The position numbers were made by a program, and so were the translations under genes. From Selaginella moellendorffii (lineage: Eukaryota > Streptophyta > Lycopodiopsida > Selaginellales > Selaginellaceae): DNA of 64,000 nucleotides. Below the pieces are notes generated by a model that made no database searches, had not been told where the DNA came from, and worked only from the letters and a program-made list of their open reading frames with translations. Positions 1-9,595 of the stretch are shown piece by piece. The first letter of the stretch is position 1; each line of letters opens with the position of its first letter. The DNA lies in assembly GCF_000143415.4 (NCBI RefSeq), contig NW_003314304.1, positions 1,354,841 to 1,418,840 on the forward strand, read 5' to 3'.

Positions 1-1
1 C

Positions 2-2746
2 GGGGACAGGGAGGGCGAGAGCACGGAGACGACGAGCATCGGGCTTGTAGCGCATTCGCTGGCCAGGCAGGGCAAGATCGATGAGGCGATCAAGATGTGC
101 TCGGAGATGGCCAGGAGGGGATGCGTTCCAGAGATTACGGTGCTCAGTGCCTTCCCGGCGGTGAGATTGGGAGCTGGAGCTTGCCTGGTGGATCTTCCGC
201 GGGGCTGGAGCTCGCGGCAAGAGCTCTCTCCGCATTCCTCGGTGATCAAGGTACTTTGCAAGGCTGGGAAGTTCCAAGAGGCTCACAAGAGCGCTGTGGC
301 GATGCTGAGACAGGGATTGGTGGTGGAGACTTTGGTGCTCAACACTCTGGTCTATGGACTCTACAAGGCCGGGTTGAGCGACCAGTGCTTCCTGATCCTC
401 CTGGAGATGGCTTCCAGGGGCAGCTCCCTGGATGTTCTTGCCGGAGAAGAGGATGGTGGAAGCGTCGTCCATAGAATCTGTGGAGCTTTGGATGATTTGA
501 TCGAGCACAGCGTTTGCCCGGACGTTGTGTTCTACACCACTTTGGTGGATGGGCTTTGCGCGATTGGGAAGATCGAGGAGGCTTATTTCCTCTACAGAAA
601 CTCGGCAGCCAAGAACGAGTTTAGCGTCTCCACGTGCAATGCGCTCGTTCAAGGTCTCATCGAGCGTGGCCGGGGTGCCGAAGTTTTTCCGCTCGTCCTG
701 AGCATGGTCAAGAACGGGTTTGCAGTGAAGAACAACGTTCTCGACTCGCTCATCGCGAAGTTTTGCGAGGCAGGGAAGGACGAGATGGTTCTTCCGGGGT
801 TCTACTCAGCCGACGAGAGTTTGCTGGATCACAAGTCGATGCTTGCGGGGCTCTGTGGCCTGGGGAAAGTCGAGGAAGCGTCTCGGTTCCTGGGTGATAT
901 GGTCAGAAGGAGTGCTGTTGCGGACACCGACACTCTCAACTTCTTGGTGCTGGAGCTGTGCAAGGCAGTGCTCGAGAGGCCAGAGAACTACAATCTATTC
1001 GATACGATCGTGAGAACTACAACAAGTTCCAGCCTTTGCTCTTCTACCACGTACGAGATACTAGTGGATTTCCTCTACAAGGCGGACAGGATGGAAGACG
1101 TTCACAGACTGGTGAAGAAAATGCTCGACAAGAAGTTCGTGCCGGACAGCAACACGTACAACTCTCTCGTCGTCAAGCTCTGCGAGGAACACAGGGTCGA
1201 CGACGCTTTGGTTCTACTCAAAAGGGCGACCTGCACCGTGAGCACCGCAGCTAGCAACTGTGTTCTTCAGGCGCTATGCAAAAATGGTGGCGGTGTTGAT
1301 GTGGCTCTAAAGTTTGTGGAGTGGATGCGAACCAAAGACCAAGCTCCCGATTCCGCGTCCTGCAATGCTCTGATGGAAAGGCTGATCAAGGAGAAGAAGA
1401 TGGAGCAGGCCTTCTCGTTGTACCACGGGACGATGGTTAAGCAGCGGTTCAAGCTGGACAAAGCCTCGTACGATGCGATTCTAGGTGGCCTCTGGGAGTC
1501 AGGGAAAGAAAACGAAGCTGTCAAGCTTTTCCAGCAGATGGTCCGGAACGGCATTGCACCAGACGCTGCAACAAGCAACATTCTCATCGCTGGCCTCTGC
1601 AAATCCCGGAAAGTTGACGCCGCTCTCAAGATTGCGAGCATCCTGCCGACGATGGGATGCGTCCCCGATCTTGGTGCTTACAAGACACTCCTGGCCGCCC
1701 TTTGCGAGCGAGGCGATCCAGAGCTGGTCAAGAACCTGGTGAAGGATATGAGTGACAATGGACGGCTTCTCGATCTCGACAGCTACAACACGGCTTTTCT
1801 CTGCTTCTCAAGATCCGGCCGGGACGCAGAGATACACAAACTATTTCTCCGGATGATGGAGAAGGGGTGTGAGCCAGCCGACGAAACTTACGAGCTAGTA
1901 TTCGGCAGTCTTTGCACTGCAAACAACCTGGACGGTGCCTGGGAAGCATTACAGGCAGTCATCAAGGCGGGGTTCTTGCCTCTGAGGAAATGCGCATACA
2001 GGCCATATCTCCTTGGCTTGCTAAAAGCTGGGAGAGTGGAACAGGCAGTAGAGTTTTTCAAGGACAGCATTGGTGGCGACCCCGCAATTCTCCTCGACTG
2101 CTTTTTGGAAGCTGGATTGGTGGCCGGGGCTTGTGACTACTATGACGAGACGCTAGCGGACAGGGAAGGCTCAAGCCTGGCTCTTCTGGAGATTATACGC
2201 GAGCAAAGTGGTGACAGGATGGGCGTTGCATGCCAGTTCGTGAACGAGCTCAGTTTGAGGAGAAGAAGTATTAGCGTCGGGAGCGTAGTTTTGGAGCTGA
2301 TCAAGTGGAAGAGGCTGGATTTAGCTGCTGGAATGGTGGAGGAAGGAGTGAAGCTGGGGTGTGCTAGCAGCTCTACAGTGAAGATAATGGCGGACAGGTT
2401 GCTGGAGGAGAATAAGGTGGACGAGCTATGCAAGCTCTTCGGCGTGGTTTTGGAGCAAGACGAGGATGGGCGGGAGATTGGGCTGGCGAGGAAATACATT
2501 CGCAGGCTGCTCACGAGAGGCGAGATTGACGTCGCGAACAGGATTTTCGAGATGGCCGTGAGTGGCGATGGCGGCAAGACGAGGAAGTCCGAGAAGAGGA
2601 AGAAGAAAACGTGCGACCTCTACGATTTGGTCATCACAGATTTTTGCAAGCTCGGGAGATTCGAGGAGGGAGCTCGAGTTTTGGAGCACTTGTACGAGAA
2701 TGGAGTTCTGCCAAGAGCCAATAAGGTATGTTCAACAAATCGTTGA
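2..2746 (+). CDS. PPR (pentatricopeptide repeat) protein, 5' end outside window
   Basis: The frame is open from base 2, upstream of the first Met at 95, so the gene starts before the window. The 5'-most codons already read as a PPR helix pair. At least 890 residues are visible, built of about 35-residue P-type repeats with recurring cores such as YTTLVDGLCAIGKIEEA, YNSLVVKLCEEHRVDDA and SNILIAGLCKSRKVDAA. Such proteins bind organellar RNA one base per repeat and act in stability, splicing or translation. No E, DYW or SMR tail is visible. The last repeat ends GVLPRANK, then a stop at 2746. The AAG codon at 2723-2725 is followed by a GT donor at 2726, and a pyrimidine-rich CAG acceptor lies at 2803-2805. 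Splicing these would replace the last six residues with MFRD and a stop at 2820, overlapping the convergent CtpA gene. Which end is used cannot be decided here. The repeats degrade towards the C terminus. Confidence 0.93.
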   Translation, partial: GDREGESTETTSIGLVAHSLARQGKIDEAIKMCSEMARRGCVPEITVLSAFPAVRLGAGACLVDLPRGWSSRQELSPHSSVIKVLCKAGKFQEAHKSAVAMLRQGLVVETLVLNTLVYGLYKAGLSDQCFLILLEMASRGSSLDVLAGEEDGGSVVHRICGALDDLIEHSVCPDVVFYTTLVDGLCAIGKIEEAYFLYRNSAAKNEFSVSTCNALVQGLIERGRGAEVFPLVLSMVKNGFAVKNNVLDSLIAKFCEAGKDEMVLPGFYSADESLLDHKSMLAGLCGLGKVEEASRFLGDMVRRSAVADTDTLNFLVLELCKAVLERPENYNLFDTIVRTTTSSSLCSSTTYEILVDFLYKADRMEDVHRLVKKMLDKKFVPDSNTYNSLVVKLCEEHRVDDALVLLKRATCTVSTAASNCVLQALCKNGGGVDVALKFVEWMRTKDQAPDSASCNALMERLIKEKKMEQAFSLYHGTMVKQRFKLDKASYDAILGGLWESGKENEAVKLFQQMVRNGIAPDAATSNILIAGLCKSRKVDAALKIASILPTMGCVPDLGAYKTLLAALCERGDPELVKNLVKDMSDNGRLLDLDSYNTAFLCFSRSGRDAEIHKLFLRMMEKGCEPADETYELVFGSLCTANNLDGAWEALQAVIKAGFLPLRKCAYRPYLLGLLKAGRVEQAVEFFKDSIGGDPAILLDCFLEAGLVAGACDYYDETLADREGSSLALLEIIREQSGDRMGVACQFVNELSLRRRSISVGSVVLELIKWKRLDLAAGMVEEGVKLGCASSSTVKIMADRLLEENKVDELCKLFGVVLEQDEDGREIGLARKYIRRLLTRGEIDVANRIFEMAVSGDGGKTRKSEKRKKKTCDLYDLVITDFCKLGRFEEGARVLEHLYENGVLPRANKVCSTNR

Positions 2747-2793
2747 GAATTTACAAGTTTGACGTATAGTTTTCTTTTCTATCTCTTTTCTTT

Positions 2794-4907
2794 TCACTCG
2801 ATCAGATGTTCCGCGACTAGTACGCATGCATCGCGCTCCAGGAATTTTTCTGGCCCCGCGGCCTCGCTCATGTCGTCTGGAGATATGAGTGGAGAGCACT
2901 CCACGTCGGGAGCGATTCCAACTTGGTCGATTTGGTGGAGAGATGGTGACAAGTACTTTGCGACGGTCACGAACAAAGCCGAGCCATCCCAGAGTTGAGA
3001 AACGCTCTGGATACACAAAAAATAAATTCCAGGAGCGCTCTCAGTGTCACTTCATAACAAAGAAATAGAAGAAGAAAGAGATGGACTTACTTGTATCTTG
3101 CCTTTGCCAAACGTTTTGTGTCCCACAAGTATGGCTCTTCCATTGTCGTGAAGAGCCCCGGCTAATATCTCGCTAGCACTAGCGCTGCCTTCGTTTACCT
3201 GTGAGGCGAATCGACACAAGTAAGCAAACCAAAGACCAAAGATAAAAAAAAAAACAGTAGTCGACTTACAAGTACCACAAGAGGATCGTGTGTAAGAGCG
3301 TGGCCTCTAGCCACATTGATGGGAAGAGTGACCCCACGTCGATCGACAGTGTTCACTAGAGTTTCGTTGCCATCCAGCCACATCTCCGCAACATCTAGTC
3401 CAGCTCTCACCAATCCTCCCTGTAAAGAACGCTGGGACAAGTCAGAAAGGAAAAGCTCCATTTCAATGGAGGAGAAAACTCTACCGGATTGTTGCGGAGA
3501 TCAAGTATGTAGGAATCCACGTTGCTTTCTTCCAGTTTGAAGATGGCCTTCTGCATATCTGCGGCTGCGTTCTGGAGACAATTCAGCCAGGTTAGTAGAC
3601 TTGAATTCTGGAAAGGAAGGAACCTGTGAGAATTGTGCCAGGCGTATGTATCCAGTGCTTGTTTTCCGGCCAGACGAGTTTGTGTGTGGCAGCACTGCAG
3701 TATAAACTGGAGACATGGATATGGTTTCGCGTTTCAGCTTGAGCTGCACGACAAAATCAGCAAGAGTTCGTTCACATTAGTGGCTTACCTCTTTCAGCTC
3801 TGGCGCGGAAGACGTGTCTGGAGAAAGCTGCAACAAATGAAACCAGTAAAGCCGGAAAGAGGATAAACACGTCCTACCGTTCGTCGGAGTTTCACACCGA
3901 CGATAGTTCCAGCCTTTCCACGGAGTTTTATAGCGGCGTCTTCACCATTCATTCCAACAAGAGCCACATCTGTAAAAGCATCAAAGTTGAGTATTATTTC
4001 CGCGGAGGCGAAGGAAAAGAGGAATGACCATCTATCTGAACGAGCTCGTCTCCAGGACGTACGCCTGCTCGTTCTGCTGGGCCACCTTCAATTGTGGCAA
4101 GCACAACCTGAAGTTTGGAACGATAAGCTTGAATAAGAAATAGTGTACAGGATTACCAGCTTGCCAGACTCTTGCTCAGTCGCAATCAACAAACCAACAC
4201 CATCAACAGCACCATCGTTGCTTATACGGAAGTTTTCATACTCCTGGAGACGACACAAATCAAACTGGACATCTCCTCAGCGATGGTTACCTTTGGCGTG
4301 ACTATACGAGTGTAAGGGTCGCCAAGAGTTGCAAGCATGTCACGGACTTGCTCGTATGCAGTTTCAGACGAATCCAAAGTCGAGAGTTTCAGAATCGTGT
4401 CCTTTAGTTGCGATGTCCAATCTGCGAGGAAAGGCCACTTCAATAAAAGTTTTTTGTATGAAGATGTTTACCTTGCTTATTGAACGTCGGGTCGACATAT
4501 GTATCTCGAATGATGCTCCACGCTTGGAGAAGTGTTCGCTGAACTGTAAGCACCTGCGAAACGGAGTGTGATTCTCACAGAACTGGAGAATTCCCGGCCT
4601 TTACCTCGTTAAAACTTGATCCGGGAAAGGTCAAAACTTCGTCAGCAAGTACCGGACAAGGGGACTGCGTCAAAACCAGTGAAGCCGCTGCAACAGCCAA
4701 GCTTTTCTTGAAGAACGAGAGAACACCCTTCATGTCCAGCTTCACGGACTCATTTTTCTGCCTGCTCGATTGTTCCATTGGACTGCGCATTCGGCAGGTA
4801 TACAGAGTTTTTGCTTGTACCCGAAGCGTCTTGACATTTGCCACTTGTTTCCTGATGCAGAGTTCGTTTGCAGAGGCAAATGCGGAGCGTCTACAAAGAG
4901 CATCCAT
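2794..4907 (-). CDS. CTPA: C-terminal processing peptidase (D1-processing protease, CtpA-like), 12 exons
   Basis: Serine protease of family S41 that trims the D1 precursor of photosystem II in the thylakoid lumen. I read exons on the minus strand at 4907-4605, 4553-4472, 4421-4291, 4243-4157, 4107-4029, 3969-3878, 3827-3789, 3743-3624, 3571-3485, 3419-3270, 3198-3091 and 3006-2794. They sum to 1,491 nt (496 aa plus stop) in one frame, with GT/AG at every junction. Exon 1 has a chloroplast transit region, then a lumenal signal ([14 protein letters not shown]...PVLA, cut before DE). [10 protein letters not shown], the PDZ core ([19 protein letters not shown]) and the protease domain follow. By family alignment the nucleophile is S397 in NEGSASASE and the general base is K422 in FGKGK. 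Length is normal for plant CtpA. The start is the ATG at 4907, because a 58-bp intron (4965-4908) appears to lie in the 5' UTR immediately before it. Confidence 0.95.
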
Positions 4908-5299
4908 CTGAAAAGGAGAAACGTGAGAATTGGATGCAAAAGGAAGAGAGGAAAGATTCACTCACTTGAGAGCCTGTGATTGGAACTCCAACTGTCGAGA
5001 AGGAAGAATTATACGTTGGAGCTCCAGATCACGCAAAAGGGCCACAGCCCAACTCCGAGGCGAGCCCTCCAAGGGGCTCCTCTATCCTTGGAGCAAGCAA
5101 TCCCTATTGCGTGTTCTCGCACGTCTAGTCACTGCAAGAACAAAGTTGAAACGATACACGTGGCACGATTGTAATGGCCAACACCAAATATTCCACAACC
5201 AATTGAGTGGCTGGGAATGATAGAAGTGCATATAAACAAGGAAGCAATACATACACTGTGTACACGGAACGGAGTAGAATCTGAATCTCACCCCCGTTT

Positions 5300-6905
5300 C
5301 TATTTGTCTTCTTTCTTCGCTTGCTTCTCCTTGATTTTCTGGAAATTCGCTGCCAGCTTAGTGCATAAACACGGCAATTTTCTGTGCTTACCTTTTTCAA
5401 AACTTTGATATACTTGCTAATCTGAAAGATGGACAAGTTAGCTGTGTCGAAGAAAAAAGGAAAGAATCGCTAGAAACCTGTACAAGGCCGGGATGCATCG
5501 CATAAGCTTTCTCGAGCCAGCAGAGAGCTGATTCTGGATCTTGAATCGCCACATAACATAGGCCTAGTCCTAGTAGTACAAAAACGAAGGTAGAAAATCA
5601 TAAAATAAGTGAGATGTGTGCATATAAACTCACCACTGAGTGCCGCGAAATGGTAAGGATTCAGCTTCAAAGTTCTCTGGCAATCCTCTATAGATTTGTG
5701 ATAATCCTGCACAACGCAAGTCAGTAAGAACGTTGCTAGAAATATTTTTTTGGAGACTGACTTGGAGCAAGTAATGTACTGTGGCTCTCTTGTTATAGCC
5801 TTCTGCAAACGATGGTGCCATGTTGATCACCTAAAAACCACAGCATAACTAAGAAACGACCATCGATAAGCTAGCTTTATGATCTCCATTACCTCGGTGA
5901 AAATCTCCCGAGCCGCGGCCAAGCCATCCTTGCCGACCATTTTGGAGACGCCTTCCTGGGCATTGAGTAAGAAAAATGCGTTTCTTTCCTTCGAAAGGTA
6001 CCTGAATGCGCTTATCAACGTCGTCTCTACCTGATCTCATAAATATTCTCCACATTGCCTACATTGCAAACAAGAAAGAATGATAGAAACTTGGAATCCA
6101 ATACATGCAGAAAAAACCACCGCCAAACCTTCTCAGTTTCCAAAACGATGTTGTGATTCTCGTCTCTCAGACAAGCACTTAGCGTAGGAAATATCCTCTT
6201 GTCTCCAAAATCCCCAAGAGCCTGCAAGGAAAATCAGGAAAAAAACTAAAAACTCTATACACACCTCGATCGCTTGTATCCTTTCACTGACATCTCCATC
6301 ATCTAACAGCTTCGTGTTCTTCAAAAGAACCTGGTAGAAAACCAAAAGCATTCAAAAGAACTTAGAACTCACTCTCAAAAATTCTGGCAACCAAAGAAAA
6401 AATCCAGACCATGCAAACTCGAGATAGTTCTTCCATACCCGCTCGGTCGCAGTGAGCTCGGCTTTGAGTCCTCCAAGAATATCCCGCAGCTTGACAGCTT
6501 CTCCATAATTCTCATCGCTCACGGCAACTCGGAGCAATCTAGAAGAATGCCGTCACTAAGAGAAAATCCCCATAGCAATCGCAAGAGAAAGTTCTCACAC
6601 CTTTCCAAGAGTTGGACCCTCTCCCAGGTAGTGTAATCCTCGTCCTCTTGAGCTGGAGCGCTGCTTTGCTGCGGCATTCCTTTGCGGAGAGTGGAAATCT
6701 GGATCGAGGACGAAGGAGGCGACGAGACAAGCGATAATCTCCTCCAATTCCCAGCAGACAGCCACGAATTCCTGCTCGGATAGCTGCTCGACGACGCCCT
6801 AACCGAGACGAATCCCAGGACGATCTTCCCTGTGCCGTGGGGGAATGCGATTGCGGCATGATCGTGGAAGAGCCGCTGCCGCGGCTGCGCGATCGAATCG
6901 GCCAT
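5300..6905 (-). CDS. UVR-motif / HEAT-like / TPR protein, probably plastid, 11 exons
   Basis: Exons on the minus strand are 6905-6601, 6538-6439, 6330-6265, 6221-6129, 6058-6002, 5955-5893, 5830-5762, 5706-5634, 5569-5478, 5421-5392 and 5356-5300. They total 1,005 nt and encode 334 aa. The first ~85 residues are Ser/Arg-rich like a transit peptide. Residues ~137-155 form a UvrB/UvrC (UVR) motif, DENYGEAVKLRDILGGLKAEL. A HEAT-like helix pair follows (ERIQAIEALGDFGDKRIFPTL), then a TPR pair (SFAEGYNKRATVHYLL; DYHKSIEDCQRTLKLNPYHFAALSG) and a Lys-rich end. The order UVR, HEAT, TPR matches an uncharacterised plant plastid family. The molecular role is unknown, but the modules suggest protein-protein contacts. 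Its ATG lies 61 bp from that of the divergent mTERF gene. An upstream in-frame Met at 7046 exists but lies inside the mTERF coding region, so I prefer 6905. Confidence 0.88.
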
Positions 6906-6966
6906 AGCGAATGAAATGAATGAAACATAAACCCTAATTCTTGATAGGGCTTTTGGCGAGAATTTG
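6906..6966. promoter_or_regulatory. 61-bp divergent spacer between two start codons
   Basis: Only 61 bp separate the ATG of the UVR/TPR gene (minus) from the ATG of the mTERF gene (plus). The transcripts must therefore start within or beyond this spacer, and their 5' ends or promoters probably overlap the neighbouring coding sequence. It contains the plant 5'-leader motif AAACCCTAATT (telo-box-like) at about 6929-6939, common upstream of housekeeping and organelle-biogenesis genes. No TATA box is obvious. Confidence 0.5.
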
Positions 6967-8355
6967 ATGGCAGCTAGCCGCTGCGTCGCGCGATCCTTGC
7001 TCGCGCGGCTTCGCTCCTCCCGAGCGATCCGCAGCACCACCGGCATTCTTCTCCATGATCCAAGGCCGCAGCAGACGAGGCGGACATTGCTGGAATGCGG
7101 CGTTCCTGATCGATCGTGGCATCTCTTCGCGAGGCATCAGCATTCCTCGGCGGCGATCGAAGGAGGTGAGAATGCAGCACTAGAATCGGCAGTAGAAACG
7201 AAGGAAGAGGATCCATTCACGAGGGATTTTGGCTTCTCCAAGGTTTTCGCCAAGAAGAACTTACCCGAGCTCCTCAAGCCAGAAGGCCAGGCCAAGATGG
7301 CTCCCTTGTTCGCGAGGCTTCGATCGTTCGGAGTCGATGACACGAGATTGAAAGCGCTGGCCAAGGATCACACAACTCTTCTTCGTAAGTACCGCGGCGA
7401 TCCATCGTCTCTAGAGGAGAACGTCCGGTTTCTCTCTCGCCACGGGCTCAACGACACGCAAATGGCCGACGCTGTGAAGAAGCATCCAGCGCTCCTCCTC
7501 CTCGACGTGGCCAGCGATCTAGAACCCAGAGGGAAGTTTCTCATGGAGCAAGGACTCTCTCCATCGGCTATAGCGGCCATTCTCTCGAGCTGTCCAGCGA
7601 TCATGACGACCAACACCAAAGATCTCATCGCTCGCATTGCCTACCTCTCGCGAGCTGGGATCAGCCGGAAGTTCTTGAGCTCCTGCGTGGTGAAACATCC
7701 AGCGCTGCTAAGTCACGACGTGGATCAAAAGCTTCGTCCGGTGCTCAAAGTTCTCAGCGATAGGCTGGCGCCGCAGGTGGTGAGGAACTTGGTGGCCATC
7801 GTTCCAGCGGTGTTTGCTCGCAAGCCAGAGATGGTGGACGATCTTATCAGCGCTTTCAAGTATATAGGCTTCCAGGGAGAGGTGGATACGTGGTTGCAAT
7901 CCATGTCGTGGGGAGTTCGCTTTGGCCCCGAGGCCGTGAGAGACAAGATCGACTTTCTGATGAGCATGGACATCCACTACCGGCACGTCGCGGTGATGCT
8001 CAAGGCCGAGCCACACATCCTCCAGGTTGACAACGCTGTGCTCAAGGAGAAGCTCGACTTTCTCTTCAAGGGGATGAAGCTGGACGTGGAGGAGCTGCTC
8101 AAGTGCCCGGCCTACCTGAGCAAGAAGAGCATGGACAGAGTGAAGATCCGGTGGAAGGTGCTGTCCTTGCTCAAGTCCAGAGGGATCATCCAAAGGATCC
8201 ATCTCAAGGACATGGTTACTTTACCCAGGAAATGGTTCGTGGAGACCTTCGTGTTCAAGTATCCCGATTGCGGAAGGGTCTACTATGGCGAACGATCGGC
8301 GTTGAAGCAAGCTCGTGCGGAAGCTAGAGGGGAGAGATCAACGTCATACTACTAG
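6967..8355 (+). CDS. mTERF-family protein, intronless
   Basis: Single-exon ORF of 462 aa starting at ATG 6967; a non-ATG codon just upstream is not used. Residues 1-60 are rich in Arg and Ser, like a mitochondrial or plastid transit peptide. From ~105 to ~400 the protein is made of ~32-residue mTERF helical repeats, recognisable by the L-x-x-x-G pattern followed by a Pro-containing helix: FLSRHGLNDTQMADAVKKHP, FLMEQGLSPSAIAAILSSCP, YLSRAGISRKFLSSCVVKHP, FLMSMDIHYRHVAVMLKAEP. These proteins bind organellar nucleic acid and act in transcription termination, intron splicing or ribosome assembly. A fragment of this gene, or of a close relative, occurs antisense inside both units of the segmental duplication. 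Confidence 0.93.
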   Translation: MAASRCVARSLLARLRSSRAIRSTTGILLHDPRPQQTRRTLLECGVPDRSWHLFARHQHSSAAIEGGENAALESAVETKEEDPFTRDFGFSKVFAKKNLPELLKPEGQAKMAPLFARLRSFGVDDTRLKALAKDHTTLLRKYRGDPSSLEENVRFLSRHGLNDTQMADAVKKHPALLLLDVASDLEPRGKFLMEQGLSPSAIAAILSSCPAIMTTNTKDLIARIAYLSRAGISRKFLSSCVVKHPALLSHDVDQKLRPVLKVLSDRLAPQVVRNLVAIVPAVFARKPEMVDDLISAFKYIGFQGEVDTWLQSMSWGVRFGPEAVRDKIDFLMSMDIHYRHVAVMLKAEPHILQVDNAVLKEKLDFLFKGMKLDVEELLKCPAYLSKKSMDRVKIRWKVLSLLKSRGIIQRIHLKDMVTLPRKWFVETFVFKYPDCGRVYYGERSALKQARAEARGERSTSYY

Positions 8356-9067
8356 TCACAGGTATTTCCATCTATTGTTTGGAGCTAGCTCAGTTTTTTA
8401 GTTTTACAGGTGCTCTTTACAAGCACTAGCAACGCAAGACAGGCTCACATCTGACTTGTAAGTGAATTGTGAGCTCTATAATTCAAGTTTTCAACTTTGC
8501 TCACAGGTCTCCTTGCGAGTTGAGAGCTCTTCGTATCTCGTAAGATGATGCTGTGTTCTTGTCCTGTTTGGAATCAGAATCGAAGTTAGCTGTGTGCTTC
8601 TTTTCATTGTCATGGCAAACTTATACTTATTGGGATCTCTGTTTACCACATCTTCTTCAGTGGATTGAACTCGTTTTCAGGCCATGGATCGTCCGAAAAC
8701 CTTGGATCCACAGCTGGCTTCTAAGAGGCGTACATCAAAACAAGAAAGCAAATTCACCAGGTAGCGTCACACATCAAGAGTTTCCTCTTCCTCTCAACAC
8801 CGCTGTTTGCTGTTTGTGCACTTGCTCTAGCTCCAGGGAGTACGATATCTATGTGCTTAGCAGCAGCTTCGGTTTCTCCACACAAGTCTTACCAAGTCTT
8901 GTGATAAACCAATGCAATATGGATTGAGTTACAAGCTGTTACCAGCTGTTTTGAACATAAGTGACAAAAACAACTTGTTTGTATGTACATTGTGCTTTCC
9001 ACTGCTGAATTCTATAAATTAGAAGGAAAAGAAATAATGAAAGTAGCATTCTCTGAAGTGTTTTGTG
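8356..9067 (+). other. Intergenic region / mTERF 3' UTR, no convincing gene
   Basis: 712 bp of moderately AT-rich sequence. It contains possible splice sites (an acceptor near 8659, GT at 8760, AG near 8839) that could join a 55-codon frame starting MDRPKTLDPQLASKRR at 8684. No recognisable domain is present, and it could equally be spliced 3' UTR. A TATAAAT box at 9013-9019 lies 49 bp before the next start codon and may serve the downstream gene. Confidence 0.4.
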
Positions 9068-9595
9068 ATGAACTCAAGTGTCACAATGCTATGCATTTCT
9101 CTTGTGGTCTTGTCTGCTGGATTAGTATCTTATGCTCGGACAGAAGGTACATATAAATAGATTTTATTGTTATGAATGGCTAATTTGCTTTGCTCAGATT
9201 TATCAGATCTTAGAGACGCCTCTAAACTCTTTTGTGATCGTTGCCAACAAACAAACAACGAAGTGTATTGTGCATTCTGTAATGCAATCAAAAGTGATTC
9301 AACTCCAAGCAAAACTTTGGATGAAGATGAGTCTGTGCCTTATGTGACAAGTGGTGTTGCCATGGATACCTATGTGACCTCACCACTTGAAAAAGATTCA
9401 CAGTAAGGAGTTCCTTTTGCAAGACTAATAACATATATTCTGTACAAACTATGCAGGTCAATTTCTGCTGAGAAAGAAAGCAAAAGCTACTTCTGTAAGA
9501 GTTTTTGTGGCAGTGGCACCATCTTCTCAAGTAAACTGTGTAAGGCTTGCCCTGCTTCAGCTCCATCACCAGCACCATCTTCCAAACATCACTAA
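9068..9595 (+). CDS. Small secreted cysteine-rich protein, 3 exons
   Basis: Exons 9068-9146, 9198-9402 and 9457-9595 join through introns of 51 and 54 bp with GT/AG ends. They form a 423-nt frame (140 aa plus TAA), and the phases agree at both junctions. Residues 1-23 are a clear secretory signal (MNSSVTMLCISLVVLSAGLV, cut after SYA). The mature part has eight cysteines in four close pairs: C39-x2-C42, C51-x2-C54, C108-x3-C112 and C123-x2-C126. An acidic linker separates the two halves, and the tail is Ala/Pro/Ser-rich. I do not recognise the family. The pairs could form two small disulfide knots or metal-binding knuckles. Possible roles include apoplastic signalling or antimicrobial activity, but these are guesses. 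The exons are too short to be seen as one gene without splicing. Confidence 0.7.

Noticed and set aside
7708-8202. Antisense frames inside the mTERF gene
   Set aside because: Shadows of the sense gene. The only real antisense signal is the displaced fragment at 18.5 and 30.9 kb.
8553-8927. 124-codon plus-strand frame after the mTERF gene
   Set aside because: No domain, unusual composition, and it crosses likely splice signals. A 55-codon spliced alternative is equally unsupported.
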